A DNA stretch of 64,000 nucleotides from Nemopilema nomurai (lineage: Eukaryota; Cnidaria; Scyphozoa; Rhizostomeae; Rhizostomatidae): assembly GCA_003864495.1 (NCBI GenBank), contig ML133424.1, forward strand, positions 124,001 through 188,000. The letters are read 5' to 3'. The notes below the pieces were generated by a model that saw only the letters and a program-made list of their open reading frames with translations, had not been told where the DNA came from and did no database searches. Made by a program: the position numbers and the translations under genes. Shown piece by piece: positions 23,501 through 34,900 of the stretch (position 1 is the first letter of the stretch; the number at the start of each line of letters is the position of its first letter).

Positions 23501-26500
23501 ACGCTTTAATGTACGCAGAAGCCTTGCTTCTCCGCATTCCCATCACTCCATGCTACACATTAATGCACGCATTTCCACCATGCATTGGCTTCTGATGGCA
23601 TCAAGGGAATGCATGCAAAAGAGAAATTGCGTTGTCTTTTCTACATGCATCTTATCGAAAATTGCTTTATTTTAACTGGATTGATAAAAAAATTCACTCT
23701 TTCATGCTTCACTCTTTTCAAGCCACGATGAGATATAAGCCTCCACGGAAAATACGTGCATTTTAAACTATAGAGAAAAGTTCTGTGCTTTTTTGTCCAT
23801 CAACCCAATTAATTAAACAAAATAAAAAATGCAGAATTTGGGAAAAAGTAGACAGTTTTCTGAATTACAGCAGTACGAGGGTACGAAGAAAGAAACATGT
23901 ATAATGGATAGTTTACCCGATGCCAAGAAATTGATGTGGATAAGCTTGGGGTTGACTTTGCGACTCTTCAGCAATTGATCATCCATGACATCTACCACCT
24001 TAAAGTAAACCATGGTCATAATTCCAGTAAAACATAAACAAGAAAAAGCACAATACATAAACACTAACATGTTAAAAGGCAATTACATAAGTTGTGTGAT
24101 AGGACACTAATTACCCTTTTCATGTAGTCATGGGATATGATGACAGCCCGGAAGCATCTCCCATTTGATGTGCTGGAAAAAATAAAAATCACTCATAGAT
24201 GAACAACACTTTGAATTTAGCTGGGATAGAAAAACATTTCACATGGGAAGATAATCAACAGTAAATCCATAGGTTATAAAATGAACCAGTGTTCTGTTTA
24301 AACACTAAAAGATGGAAATTTTATTGGCATAAAATGCAAAAATTATGGTTTTGATGTTTCTTGCAATTGTGAAATAACAAAATGACTAATGTAAGAAGAA
24401 GAGGGTCCATGGAAGAAGATGCAAACTGTACAGAAGATTGGGAGAAGAAATAAAAGTAATATGGTCTTGGACCTGAAAGTTAGGATTGCAAAAGGACACA
24501 AATTAAAAAACTCAGCATACTCAATAATCTCCACTCTACATCCAGTCAGTGAATAAGGTCCTGAAAATATATAGATCATAGATTAAAAAGGTCTTGTTAA
24601 CAACTTTACATATCTCAGATTTTATTAATAACACTTTAACAATCACAATTATGACTGAGTGTTAAAAAGAAAAAGCTAGAAATTAATCACCTAGTGCAAG
24701 ATTTCAAGATATGACTAAAAAGTATATACTATTTGTATTTGTCCCCAATACAAGATGGGATACCTTAATCAACAAAAAGTTCTATTGCACAGTCATTTCT
24801 AAGAAGTAAAATATATTGAGGGTAATTAACACAGAAATTTCACTTGAGTGCTACAAAAAATGTATTGACAAAACTGGTTATCCATAACAGAAATAGAGCT
24901 ACATAGTCAAGAATGGAAATGAAAGATGATCTGAAACTGAATTTGATATCATAAAAACTAAGAAAGGTAATCAGAGGTAAACAGACCATCAGAGAAATGG
25001 AAGATGTTTTGTATAATGGGCATCTCATTTTGAGAAAATACTCTTAATTAAAGAAGCCTAATTTTACTTACCAAATAGCAATATCATTTGTGTTTTTTGA
25101 ATCCTTTCCCACCTTTGATAATCAGCTTTCAAGTATTTGTCCTTTTGAATACTCTGCAGCAGCAAAGTCTGGTCCTGCATTCAATACACGATTTAAGAAA
25201 TGGTTCTACCAACCACACACACAAGGACCTTGCTGGCACATGGTGGCAACTGGTGGGGTGCAATGGCCAAAAGAAGTTACTATGCAAAGGTGGCTGCTAC
25301 CATTTCATTTGCATGTTTAGTTCTCACAATTCTAGTCGCTCTGGTAAAAAGTGTAGTTCAAAAGAATAAGACTACTGAAGAAGGTTTTTCTGGAAAATTG
25401 TTGATTTTTTGACAATAATAATTGCTGTTCAGCTTGTTAGCGAAATTGTCACAAAATCCCTTGAATTTCAAAGCAATCAAGGCATGTTGTAATGCAGGCA
25501 CATATACCAGGTGATGCCTAAATTGCATGCCTTTCCAGAAAATCTGGTATCATAAAATAAGGGCAAGAGTATGAAGACAATCAAACACATACCTCATTTG
25601 GATAAAGCTGTATGATATCCTCAAATACAACAAAGGTCCTAAACATCAAATGAGTTTCATTAGATCAAAGAATGTTCTCAAATCAACACACAGTCACTAT
25701 TTTTTGTTATTTTATACTACAATTTGAACAAGGCATATACATAGAGCCTAAAGAGAACTGAATGTGTGAAAGAAAAAACAGTTAAGCTCTGGAAAAAAAT
25801 TGAATGAAAGCAGGAATAAAACAAATCTTCTAAAATTAAACTTACAGTTGCTTCCTTGCACCCATGTACTCAACAGGGATAAGATGGGGGTTTTCATCCA
25901 AAAAGTTTCTATCAAGAATGGGAACCATTCGCTACAAAAAATGGTAAAATATATTATATGATAAGATAGTATTATATTCCCTTGATCTAGCTAATTTACT
26001 CCAAGCCTTTTAGATTAGATGCTTATACCTAAACTATATTATTAGATAATTGACTCACATATTCACTTATCATCAGGAATCTGCTTAAATAAGGTATATA
26101 ATAAGGAATAAGGTATGATAACAGTATATTTCTTAATTCTGAAAACCTAACAAAAGAAGCAGCATTGAGCTCTTTAACAAAAGCAATCTAAAACAACTGT
26201 AAATACTTTAAGATAAAAAAGTTTTTGTGTAGTTACTATCTTCAAAACATAGTTTAGTTAAACTGATTACATTCATTTAAAAAATAGGACAATTGACAGC
26301 ATTCTTTTAGAAGTAATTTGCATCCTTATTTTGCAAAGTTAGCCTGATTTTTTCTTGCAACTGTCATTAAGAGATCTTTTAAAAAATATTGATTCAAAGT
26401 TTTTTTTTTAAATTTCTTCAGATGGGTTGGTTGTTCATAGGATGATAACAGACAAATTCTTCATGATAATAAGAAATCTTGGTCCTACCAAATTATTCTA

Positions 26501-29500
26501 ATGCTTCACTGTGCGCATCTTTAGTGACTTGTTTGCCAGAATATCACTTTTATAAATTATACTAGAAACATACCAAAGCTGGCAAACAATAACTCTGCTG
26601 TCCATACATTCCTCCATCATTTCTTCTACATAAAACCAAATTCTCTTCAATGAGAAAAACTCTGTGGCTCCCAGAGTATAACTTGATCCACTCCTTTGGT
26701 AGCTGGTACTTTCCATCATACTCAACAAACACCTAGATCAGGACATAAAATGGGAAATCTAAAATTAATTGTTTGGTCATTAGTGTTAAACTTGTGTCTG
26801 CAATCAAAAGAAAATCCTGAAGGAAATCTATCAGTCTCAGCATTTCCTTTTTTGGTTTTATTTGTTTACTGGTGTTTTCTTGAGAGAATGAAGGACTTCA
26901 TTAATTTATAACATACAACAAATCATTTTATAGATCCAAATGTGCTGTCCTCAACCCATTGAACCACCAACTAAAACTATATACAATTTCCTGTTGACAG
27001 CTTACAAGTTTGAAAGGCTAATGAAAGTCATAATCTTTCTTTTCGATTGCTCTAGTCTACATTACGGAAATGCTTCACAACTAAGTATAAATATAAGGGT
27101 GAATTGATCATTCTTGTCACAGTCAAACACTAAACTTCACCAAAGAAGATTGAAGCTTTCTACATAAAAAATAAAGTTAATAATAAAGCTTCTACAAATA
27201 ATGATTGTAATTAGTGGAACAGCAGACTACATTTACAAATCACCCTGACCATAAGTTATGAATAGCACCTAACAGACACATAGAAAAAGATAATTTAATA
27301 TTAAATTTTGCAGGTATATTGCTTTGTATTGTTTGTGTAGACTGAAGGGCCACCTGTTTGAAATTACAAGTTTTCCCAAAATACCAAAGCACTGCAAAAC
27401 AACCTCTCAAAATATACTTGCCATCTTTCTGACTTTTCAAATAGATGAATTAAAAGCAGTATTAGCTTCTAGTTCAACTTAAAAGCAAGATTTGAATAGC
27501 AGTCCCTCTACAATTGACTATCAAATAAGATTTGATTATTTGCAAAATACTGCAAATCCATGAAGAGTCCATTTCATCCGCTTGTAATATTTACTCAGCA
27601 ATGATATATATAAAAATTGGCATATGACAATTACTGCACTTTTGAAGTTTGAATTCATGCTGACAATCTGGAAAAACATTAACAGCCAACAATGGTAAAC
27701 TTTTCATTAACATTAAAACTGAAAGGCATTGATTGCATCATGGTAAATGGAAAGCGTATACCCAAATTGCTGAGTCATTTTCAAAGCTACTCCAGTCTGA
27801 TTGGCTATCTAGCGAATTGCACACATGATGTTATAACCTCATAATGACACGAGAACATACAAACCCCCTTGGAGAACCATTGTTTACCACGACTCTATGT
27901 GGTCAAAGTGGTCATTCTACCTTATCTCCAATGGTAAAGAAAAGACAAGTATGACCGATTTGAGACAATGCCTTGATGCCCAAATAGACACTTGAGAACT
28001 GTCAATAAGTTTGCTTTTAATGGTGTCCAAGAATACATCATTGGATATCTGTAGATCTCAGATAGCCCGGAAAAACTTCACTAGGTTTGTGAATGAATGC
28101 TAATGGTAAACCCATAAATCTAAAGTTTTCCATTAGTGCTGATATGCATGCTTCTAGATGCTATAGTCATGAAAGAAAGGCCCATAATATGTCACTAGGT
28201 CTTACAACAAAGCATCATACTTTATCATTGCCTCTTAGGTGAGTCCCAAGTCATCACCTTCCAGACACTGGGTGTTGGTATTGGCATCAATGTACAAGAA
28301 ACTGGAGGAAACTGTTTATGTGGAGAAGTGTGAATTGACCAAAGGTACAGAGCTATTGGTCACTATTTGCATGACAAAACTCAGGAACAACTACTTTGAA
28401 AACTTTTAATCCAGATTAAAAAAATTTTTGCAAATCTCTGATTTATGTGGCTATCATCATTCCATCAGACTGTAGTTTTTGGTCTCAGTCAAAACAAGGA
28501 ATGAACCAATCTTTATGTATATCTATAATCTGGTTAGGAAATAAAACTTATTTAAACATTCGGTTATATGGAAAAACCAAGTGGCTTTGCATAATTTTCT
28601 AAAAATTTCCTAAAAACATCAACTCTAGATTTAAAGATGCTAAAGCATTGACAAAATGTATAAAAAACATCCTTAAGAAGTATAATGACAGTGCTAGTTA
28701 TGAAAGAATTCAGCACTGTTGCCATAGAAACAAAGGTCACTTTGATACATGCCATAGGGACACCCTCCTTTTTTACACATGGTCACCCTGCGCTCAGCTC
28801 TTATGCATATCATTATCGCCATCTCTCTGTTTTGCATCTCATTAAAAATGGACGTGCACCTCGTCATACAAGCTGCGGCAAGCTTGCCCTTTTGAAACAC
28901 GCGATAGCCTAAACGCAAAATGATTCATCTTTGGCATTTTTTGATTAAACGCTTCGTGTAATAGCTGGAAAAGCTTTCCTTTACTACTTACTTGAAAAAT
29001 ATATCGACCAACAGATACTTTATTTCTCGACGTGATGACATGCAGCTTTGATCTTTTACACAAATGCAAACATGGGACAAGTGAGGCCCTGATATTGTCA
29101 CAAAGAAGAGTAATAGCCGAAAAAGAAAACACGTCCAATAAAACCAAGAAATGAACACTGAAAGAGCACGACACCTTATCGGGAAAAGGGGAAAACTGAA
29201 CGAAGTAAATAGCGACCTTGAGAATCCGCTTAACCGCCATTTCCTCACAAACCAAACATAAGTTTTGGATTGCCAGTTATTTTGATAAAATTGTGTCGTT
29301 TATAGATGCCAAAAACGAGTCGAACGAACCTTTACTCTTTTAACAAACACAAATTCACTTTGTGCTTCCAGTCCATCGACGTTTGAAGAAAGGATCGTGC
29401 CGGTAACCCAGCTGAGAGCATCCCAGTTTTGCTCAGGGCCTGGCATTGAACCTCGATGGCGAGTCCCGCTTCTTCCATTCCCATGAATATAGGCAAACCG

Positions 29501-29533
29501 CTTTCCGACTAGCTCCTTCCTCACTGGAAACAT
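2593..29533 (-). CDS. kdm3: KDM3/JMJD1-family JmjC histone H3K9 demethylase, giant form
   Basis: KDM3 enzymes remove mono- and dimethyl marks from histone H3 lysine 9 in the nucleus, using Fe(II) and 2-oxoglutarate. I rebuilt 33 coding exons with GT-AG borders and matching phases: 29533-29336, 26732-26574, 25931-25846, 25638-25593, 25174-25072, 24560-24521, 24172-24115, 23998-23917, 22765-22689, 22360-22109, 21573-13402, 12973-12905, 12758-11712, 11287-11121, 10625-10522, 9919-9809, 9563-9408, 9208-9107, 8808-7376, 7081-7006, 6543-6448, 6318-6272, 6029-5986, 5803-5729, 5343-5285, 5062-4992, 4738-4687, 4502-4429, 4316-4254, 4103-4047, 3743-3624, 3312-3178, 2679-2593. The total is 13,518 nt, about 4,505 residues, against roughly 1,300-2,500 in human paralogues. 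The N-terminus has family blocks ([46 protein letters not shown]). A zinc finger lies near residues 3606-3633 and JmjC near 4200-4480, with H4300, D4302 and H4431. The least certain borders are the ends of exons 1, 10 and 13 and the start of exon 11. One ancestral-type KDM3 is a better call than a specific vertebrate paralogue. Confidence 0.95.
3391..3619. repeat. Minisatellite in KDM3 intron 31
   Basis: About seven degenerate units of roughly 27-33 bp share cores such as gaggtattacactgag and gatgtttagaacaggggg. They fill the intron between the GAPHQ exon (ending 3624) and the next exon (starting 3312). The open minus-strand frame through the repeat ([16 protein letters not shown]) is a by-product of the period. 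Confidence 0.75.
6349..6390. repeat. (AAAC)n microsatellite in a KDM3 intron
   Basis: About nine AAAC units lie between exon 22 (ending at 6318) and exon 21 (ending at 6448). No other signal is seen. Confidence 0.85.
6599..6962. repeat. 12-bp minisatellite (CACATCGACTGT) in KDM3 intron 20
   Basis: About thirty near-contiguous copies of cacatcgactgt, with variants catatcgactgt, catcgaccgt and cataaactgt and a higher-order pattern at 6720-6960. The array lies between exon 20 (7081-7006) and exon 21 (6543-6448). Long frames across it (HIDCH / YRLSH repeats) follow from the period being a multiple of three and are not genes. Confidence 0.9.
9408..9563 (-). other. kdm3: KDM3 C-terminal zinc-finger exon
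   Basis: Exon 17 encodes the family C2HC4-type zinc finger preceding JmjC. The block begins [18 protein letters not shown] and continues through [20 protein letters not shown]. All cysteines and the histidine are kept. The companion cysteine block [20 protein letters not shown], followed by RFVMFRR, is in exon 14 (11287-11121), and [17 protein letters not shown] in exon 15. In the family this region is required for demethylase activity and supports dimerisation. Confidence 0.92.
10730..10762. repeat. 11-bp tandem repeat ctgtaccttct, KDM3 intron
   Basis: Four nearly exact copies of ctctgtacctt lie in the intron between exons 15 and 14. Simple tandem repeat with no evident role. Confidence 0.7.
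11712..12758 (-). other. kdm3: KDM3 exon 13: lysine-rich segment with AT-hook-like motif
   Basis: A 349-codon exon lying just before the zinc-finger block. It begins with a basic, then acidic stretch ([19 protein letters not shown]) and carries [14 protein letters not shown] near residue 3206. The RGRPP core is the AT-hook consensus, implying minor-groove DNA contact. The rest is charged, probably disordered or helical sequence ([15 protein letters not shown]). The donor is inferred as GGT|GTGTTA, because the stronger GGAG|GTGTGT would put the next exon out of frame. Confidence 0.75.
13477..15495 (-). repeat. Nine CxxHxxxxCxxC modules within KDM3
   Basis: Module starts at residues 2394, 2435, 2654, 2703, 2835, 2884, 2930, 3012 and 3055 read [96 protein letters not shown] and [12 protein letters not shown]. 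In five, nine residues separate the last Cys from a Trp-Pro; two others have VP or LP there. Within clusters the modules are 41-49 residues apart, often in pairs, and separated by lysine-rich linkers. The spacing C-x2-H-x4-C-x2-C suggests zinc binding. I cannot match it to a named finger. Confidence 0.85.
17425..18837 (-). repeat. Three CRHKRKPC(K/R)C clusters within KDM3
   Basis: The ten-residue motif [11 protein letters not shown] occurs at residues 1280, 1521 and 1741 (DNA ends 18837, 18114 and 17454). Flanks are shared: basic residues upstream, E-A-A-M-like downstream in two copies, and ISPGQ after two copies. The near-identical motifs 220-240 residues apart in otherwise diverged sequence point to internal segment duplication with selection on the motif. 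Confidence 0.85.
18444..18570 (-). repeat. 15-bp coding minisatellite, TLEGR pentapeptide x9
   Basis: Nine tandem 15-bp units encode TLEGR with single changes ([15 protein letters not shown]) at residues about 1370-1410 of KDM3. Units differ by one or two bases, which indicates recent expansion. The frame is kept because the period is divisible by three. Confidence 0.9.
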
Positions 29534-31976
29534 TGCTTGATAAACAGCAGCTTGGCTGTTGACGTTGTATCATTCATCGAGCGATTCTAGCAGGATTCAA
29601 GTGTTTCGCAGTCCAAAAGGCAGTCGAAGACATTTTTAAACAACTTCGAGAATCTGGCCTCGCGTCAATTATGATAAATTATGCAAATTTTATGTTGCTC
29701 CTCCACGACTTTCTACAATTGACCGACAACAATAATAATAATAATGATAATAACAAACAAAGGGTAGCTTGAAAGTTCAATCATAGCCTAACTTAGAAGA
29801 TTATAGCAAAGGATACTTTGGAGAAATTTTGTTGGAAAAGACTGACTTCTAGAAACCAGTCCCTGTTAGAAAAATATGAAAGAAGAAAATAAAGTCTCTA
29901 GCGCGAAGTGAAAGTTGAAGAAGTGATATCAATAAGAGAAGAGGGATACTGTTTTTAAATTCAAAAATTTTAAGTTCAAAGACTTTTACTTGAAGGGCAA
30001 CTAGGTGGTATGCGCCAGCCAAGTTAAATGGGATTTGCAGAGCAGATTGAGTTTGCCATTTTCTCGCTTATGCACTGGCCTAATATACGAAGGGAGTTGG
30101 TGTTCCAAGATCTCACATTTGGGGGGACGACGCTCGGGGGAGTACTTGCCGAGGTCTGCCAGATTTTTTTGCATTATTGAGAATGATGTAAAAACCTTGT
30201 TCAAATAATTAATCCTTGGAAAAATGTTCAAAGGGGGAAGCTAAATGCATGCAAAGTGGGTGGGCACTTGTGCTGCAAGACCGAAATTACAATCTCAATT
30301 AAAACTGCATGAAATCGATTTACTGCTGAGTGTCCAGTTACTTTAGTCTTGTAAGTTGAAGAGGCAAGTATCTAAAAGTAGGGCTTCAAAAACGGAATTA
30401 CAGTGATGCATATACCTATGGGCCTACTGCTGCCGACTTTGGAGAGGATTTTGAAAAGCCTACATCAAGTGCTGTTGACGAATCGAGTGGCAGGACAGAA
30501 AGATGTTTTGTTATGATGTGGGGGTTCCATCACTTAAGAAGCTATTAAATCATTACCAAAGACAGCCATCCCAATAAACCTCTAGGGCAAGGGGGTATTC
30601 CACTCTGGAGCCACTGAGTCGGTAGAATTTGCTTATTCAAAACTTCATGAACCTTGTTTACATTGGTTATGAAGACTAGAGACTTCAACTAAGCGTACAC
30701 ATACCATTAGATGGAATTGCCCTTGTTATCCCTTCTGAGATGCGGTAAATACAATCAAATGATCACAATGAAAAAATATGCCGTAACTTATGCCGTACCA
30801 ATAATTGAAAGGGACCGTAGTTGCAACCGTAAACAGAAACGGAATATCAGAAGAATAGTCCTCGAAGAATGTTTTTCCATTTCATGGTCAAGGCTGGGTG
30901 AAATTGAATTAACAAGAAAATTTCATGAAAAAGATAAAGACGAAAAAAATCTCATTCTGTGAAGCATTGATTGATTGAATCAAATAATTTAAAGTTAACT
31001 TTGAACGAATATATGATGCATTCTGTATACGTGAATAAGAAAGACTTCAACTAATCTTCAATAAAAACCTTTTAAAAATTCGATAAAATTAACAGTAAGA
31101 AGTTAAACCAAATGGCAAAAAATCAAGGAACAAAAGACTCCAAAAAAAACATTATTGAAAAGTCCTGAATTTTTTAATACTTTACTACAAGCGTATCAGT
31201 TCACCATATTAAGATGAGCTTTTAAGTTATGCTGCGATGATTTATCGAAAATTTGAACAAAACTTATCTTCTCGATTAAAGAAGTCAAAATCGATTCATC
31301 ATTTTTACGAAGGGAAAGCAAGTAACAATTACTCGCTTGTGGAACCACGCTAGAGTGAAGCTTAATATTAACAGTAATGGCGCCGAAAAATCACTCATCG
31401 CGAATTTTTCTCATTAGAGCTTCCAGTGACCCAAGTAATTCATCCTAGGCCAGCTCTGTTTGGACATATCGAGGATTCACCAGATATATCAATGACTCAA
31501 TATGTCTATCAAACTAGATGAATTGCCACCAAGTTTCATTGGCTGTAATTGACAACAAGTATAGACTACGTGCTTTTCATAATTCCTCATTTTCCCTCTG
31601 TCTTGTGTAATTTAAGCATTTAATTCTAACATTCTTTAGCGTCCACCGAAAGTCTTGATGACCACAAATCATACCATCAAACTCCATTTGTTAGAATGTC
31701 TCAAAGCCTAGGCATTGCTCTTGAATGAAGGCCAAGGACTTCTGCTGACTGGCATTGCATATTATCAGGACATCTAACAATTTGGACTTCTAGGTACTTT
31801 GGAGGCGAACATGCAACAACTTCTAACAAATAATTCCTATTACCGTAAATGAAGTGGGATTAAATGTTCCCCGAAACCACATAACAACATTAAAAACAGC
31901 CAAATTACCACGAATGCGAGCCAACAATTTAGCAACGAACACTAAGACATTGTATTTAAAAGCAACGTGACGCTTT
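29534..31976. other. Intergenic region upstream of KDM3
   Basis: Between the KDM3 start (29533) and the stop of the WD40 gene (31977). AT-rich, with a short AAT/ATA-rich run near 29728-29760 and no coding frame I would defend. It should hold the KDM3 promoter. A minus-strand ATTAAA at 31619-31624 may serve the WD40 gene. Confidence 0.4.
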
Positions 31977-34900
31977 CTATTCATCATTATTAAAATCAGC
32001 CAATTTTAAAATATTTCCTGACGTGCCAAAAATAATCTTCTTCGCCTTTTTGTTTATGTCCATTGCCTGGACGCAGTGATTTTCGCCGTCGATGCTATCA
32101 ATAACCTGAACAACGAAAATATTGTACCAAGCATTATAACAAATACTATAGTAAACACAATAGATATTGCAAATACAATATTGCAAATATTTTAGCCAAT
32201 ATTGTACCACAATATCGAATAAAATCGAATGTAATCAACCTTCCTATGAAGCTATGCAAGTGTAATCAACCTTCCCATGATGGAAAATCATTGTAGCAAA
32301 TATTATCGAAAATATTGTAGCAAATTATAGAGCCAATATCAAAATGACTGCAACAAAATTATCATAGTAGATTAATTTATATTTAAAACATATTTTGGTA
32401 TATTTTGGATGGCAATCAGGCTCGCTTTAAAGAAACAATAACCAAAATGTTTTGTTCTTGTGAGAAACAAGGGCTGTAGGACCTTTCCAATGATGTATTG
32501 CGGAATAATTAGAAATCATTACCGTTTGTGTTTCTCGATTGATAATCTTTATATCATTGCTGCCACTCCCCCCGGCGACAATGGTGTTGGGGCTCCAAAA
32601 TCGGGCGCAGTACAGAAACTCGCCCTGGTGATCGGGCACAGGGAAAGGAAGCTCTTCGACCACCTTACCGCTAGCATAGTCCCAAATCTGAAAACGAGGT
32701 ATGTATAAAAACGAGAAGGGCAATTTGGAATAAGTAGGCAATGAATGGGTATTAGGAAAATCTTACGAACATTGGGTCTTTAACTTGAAAAAATAAAATG
32801 CATGTTTTACACAAGCCAGATAGTTAACTAGAAACAACATTAGCTGTAACAGAAATGCTGCTTTTAGGAGAAGCGATTGCCCATCTGAAGTAGGTAAGAC
32901 CAGCAGGCTAAACTAAAGGCGCTCGATATGAAGGTCAAGACACCGCAAGGATGGGACGTACCTGGAGAGAATGGTGTGCAACCCAGGACCCGGTTAGGAT
33001 TTCGTCACCTAAGACATCCAGACCATCGCCGCAAACGAACGGGCCTCTGATGGTTCGTACCACACCGTCCGTTCTTATGTCCCATATCTGCAACAGAAGC
33101 GACGATCAGCCGCCAGAGTGGATCAAGCAGAAACGCGCCCAAGAGGGTCAAAGTGCAACCCCTGCCAAAGGTCTTGGAACATTTGCATTAATGTACGCTT
33201 TACACGGGCTGTAAAACCCCTTTCCCTTTAAACAATGTTGTGGAGTGCAAAGGTGGATAGAAGTGTCAAATTTTCATGTAGCTATAGGTTTCACCTGACG
33301 ACCCAATACTCTATGAGGGGGAGGCAAGGGGCACCCTCCAAGGAAACAGAAATAAAAAAGCGGTCGCACAAACACAAACATCTCACGGTGTTCAAGCTGC
33401 TGTTGGCAGATATTGTAGATCGTAATAGAGCATAGAAGTCGCTCACTACGCACCAATGCCAAGAAGCAGCATTATAAACATGTTTTGAGCGCGTGGGCGA
33501 AAATTTAACATGTATAACTAGCATTTCCAGATCTACTTGCTTGCTTCTTAGCGGACAAGACAGGGGACACAAACTTGAAAGACACAAACTGGAAAAAGGT
33601 CATCACTGACACTTTTTTGTGACAATCATAAAAAATCATTTGATACTGAATTCAAAAACCAACAACTTTCTTTTTTTCTGACCAAATACGTTATTCTTGC
33701 TTAAACTCTTATCTCCAATGCAACGGCATGGTATATAAATACTTTTAACCCAATGCTTATGTGCATTTTGTTTTTGCGCCAGAACTTCAACAAACCTACT
33801 CACAGGATTATTAAAAGAAAAGGTGTCCTATCATCAAAAGAACTCGCCACCCACCTCAATATTATGAGAAAAAAGTTTCCATTTAAAAACAAATTTTTTT
33901 CCAAACAAATTATGCTATTGGTTTTGCGCGAAGAAAACGCCGCAAATGAATTTTCGAGTCTCGTGGGGCAAAGCTGTGGGGCACTAGCCCTCCAGTGGAA
34001 AGCGCCTGCTTTTAAGCGCTTTTGCGGCACCCTGTGGAATAGAAGTGAATAAAACTCGGCTTCTTTATCAAAACGCTTTCAAATCTCCGCCCACATTTTA
34101 CACCAAGGCGACAAACCTTGACCGTGTGGTCCCACCCAGCAGTCAAAATGACATCCCTATCGTCCGGATGAAACTTCAGGGCAAGAATCTTTCGACAATG
34201 ACCTGACTCTGAGGACGAGATTTCATCACTGTAAAGAGAGAACAATATATGGTTAAGCCATAAACATCTTTTGAAATGGTAGACAGGAAGCAATTGACTT
34301 TTTGACTTAACGTGGGTAGCGCTTGACAAGAAGAAATTGAAAAAAAAGATTGTTGGCACGATATGTCAACCAAGAAAAGTGATATGAGTAGATTTCAATT
34401 GAAAAAGAAATCATGTCGAGTTAGTTGTATGATGAGGTAGACAAAGTCTTACAAGAAGTAAATTACTGTTGAATATTTCGAAACCAACAAATAAATTATT
34501 TATCATAGCATAGGTTGATAATCTTCCAATTTATGCTACTACAAGCTACTGATAAATATTTGATCCTCTTAAGAATCGTGAATTAGTATTCAACAGTTTA
34601 TAGATTATGTGGCTTATGTAAATAATCAAATAAGCAGAGACCTTTAGATTAAATCCAAACAGATTGTTCTTATCCCCAACCAGAATTATCGCAAGTTGAA
34701 AATAATTAAATATAACTCTTTGTTGATGTGAAAATTTCAAATCAAATAAGACCTGAAAACCACTATTTTGCAAATCTAATTCATAAATTTGCACAAAAGC
34801 CATCATAACATTATTGCAAATTAATATGTAATAAAATCAAAACATCTTACCTCTCCATTTCAAGCAAATCTACTCCAAAGTAATTCTTCTTTAATTGCAA

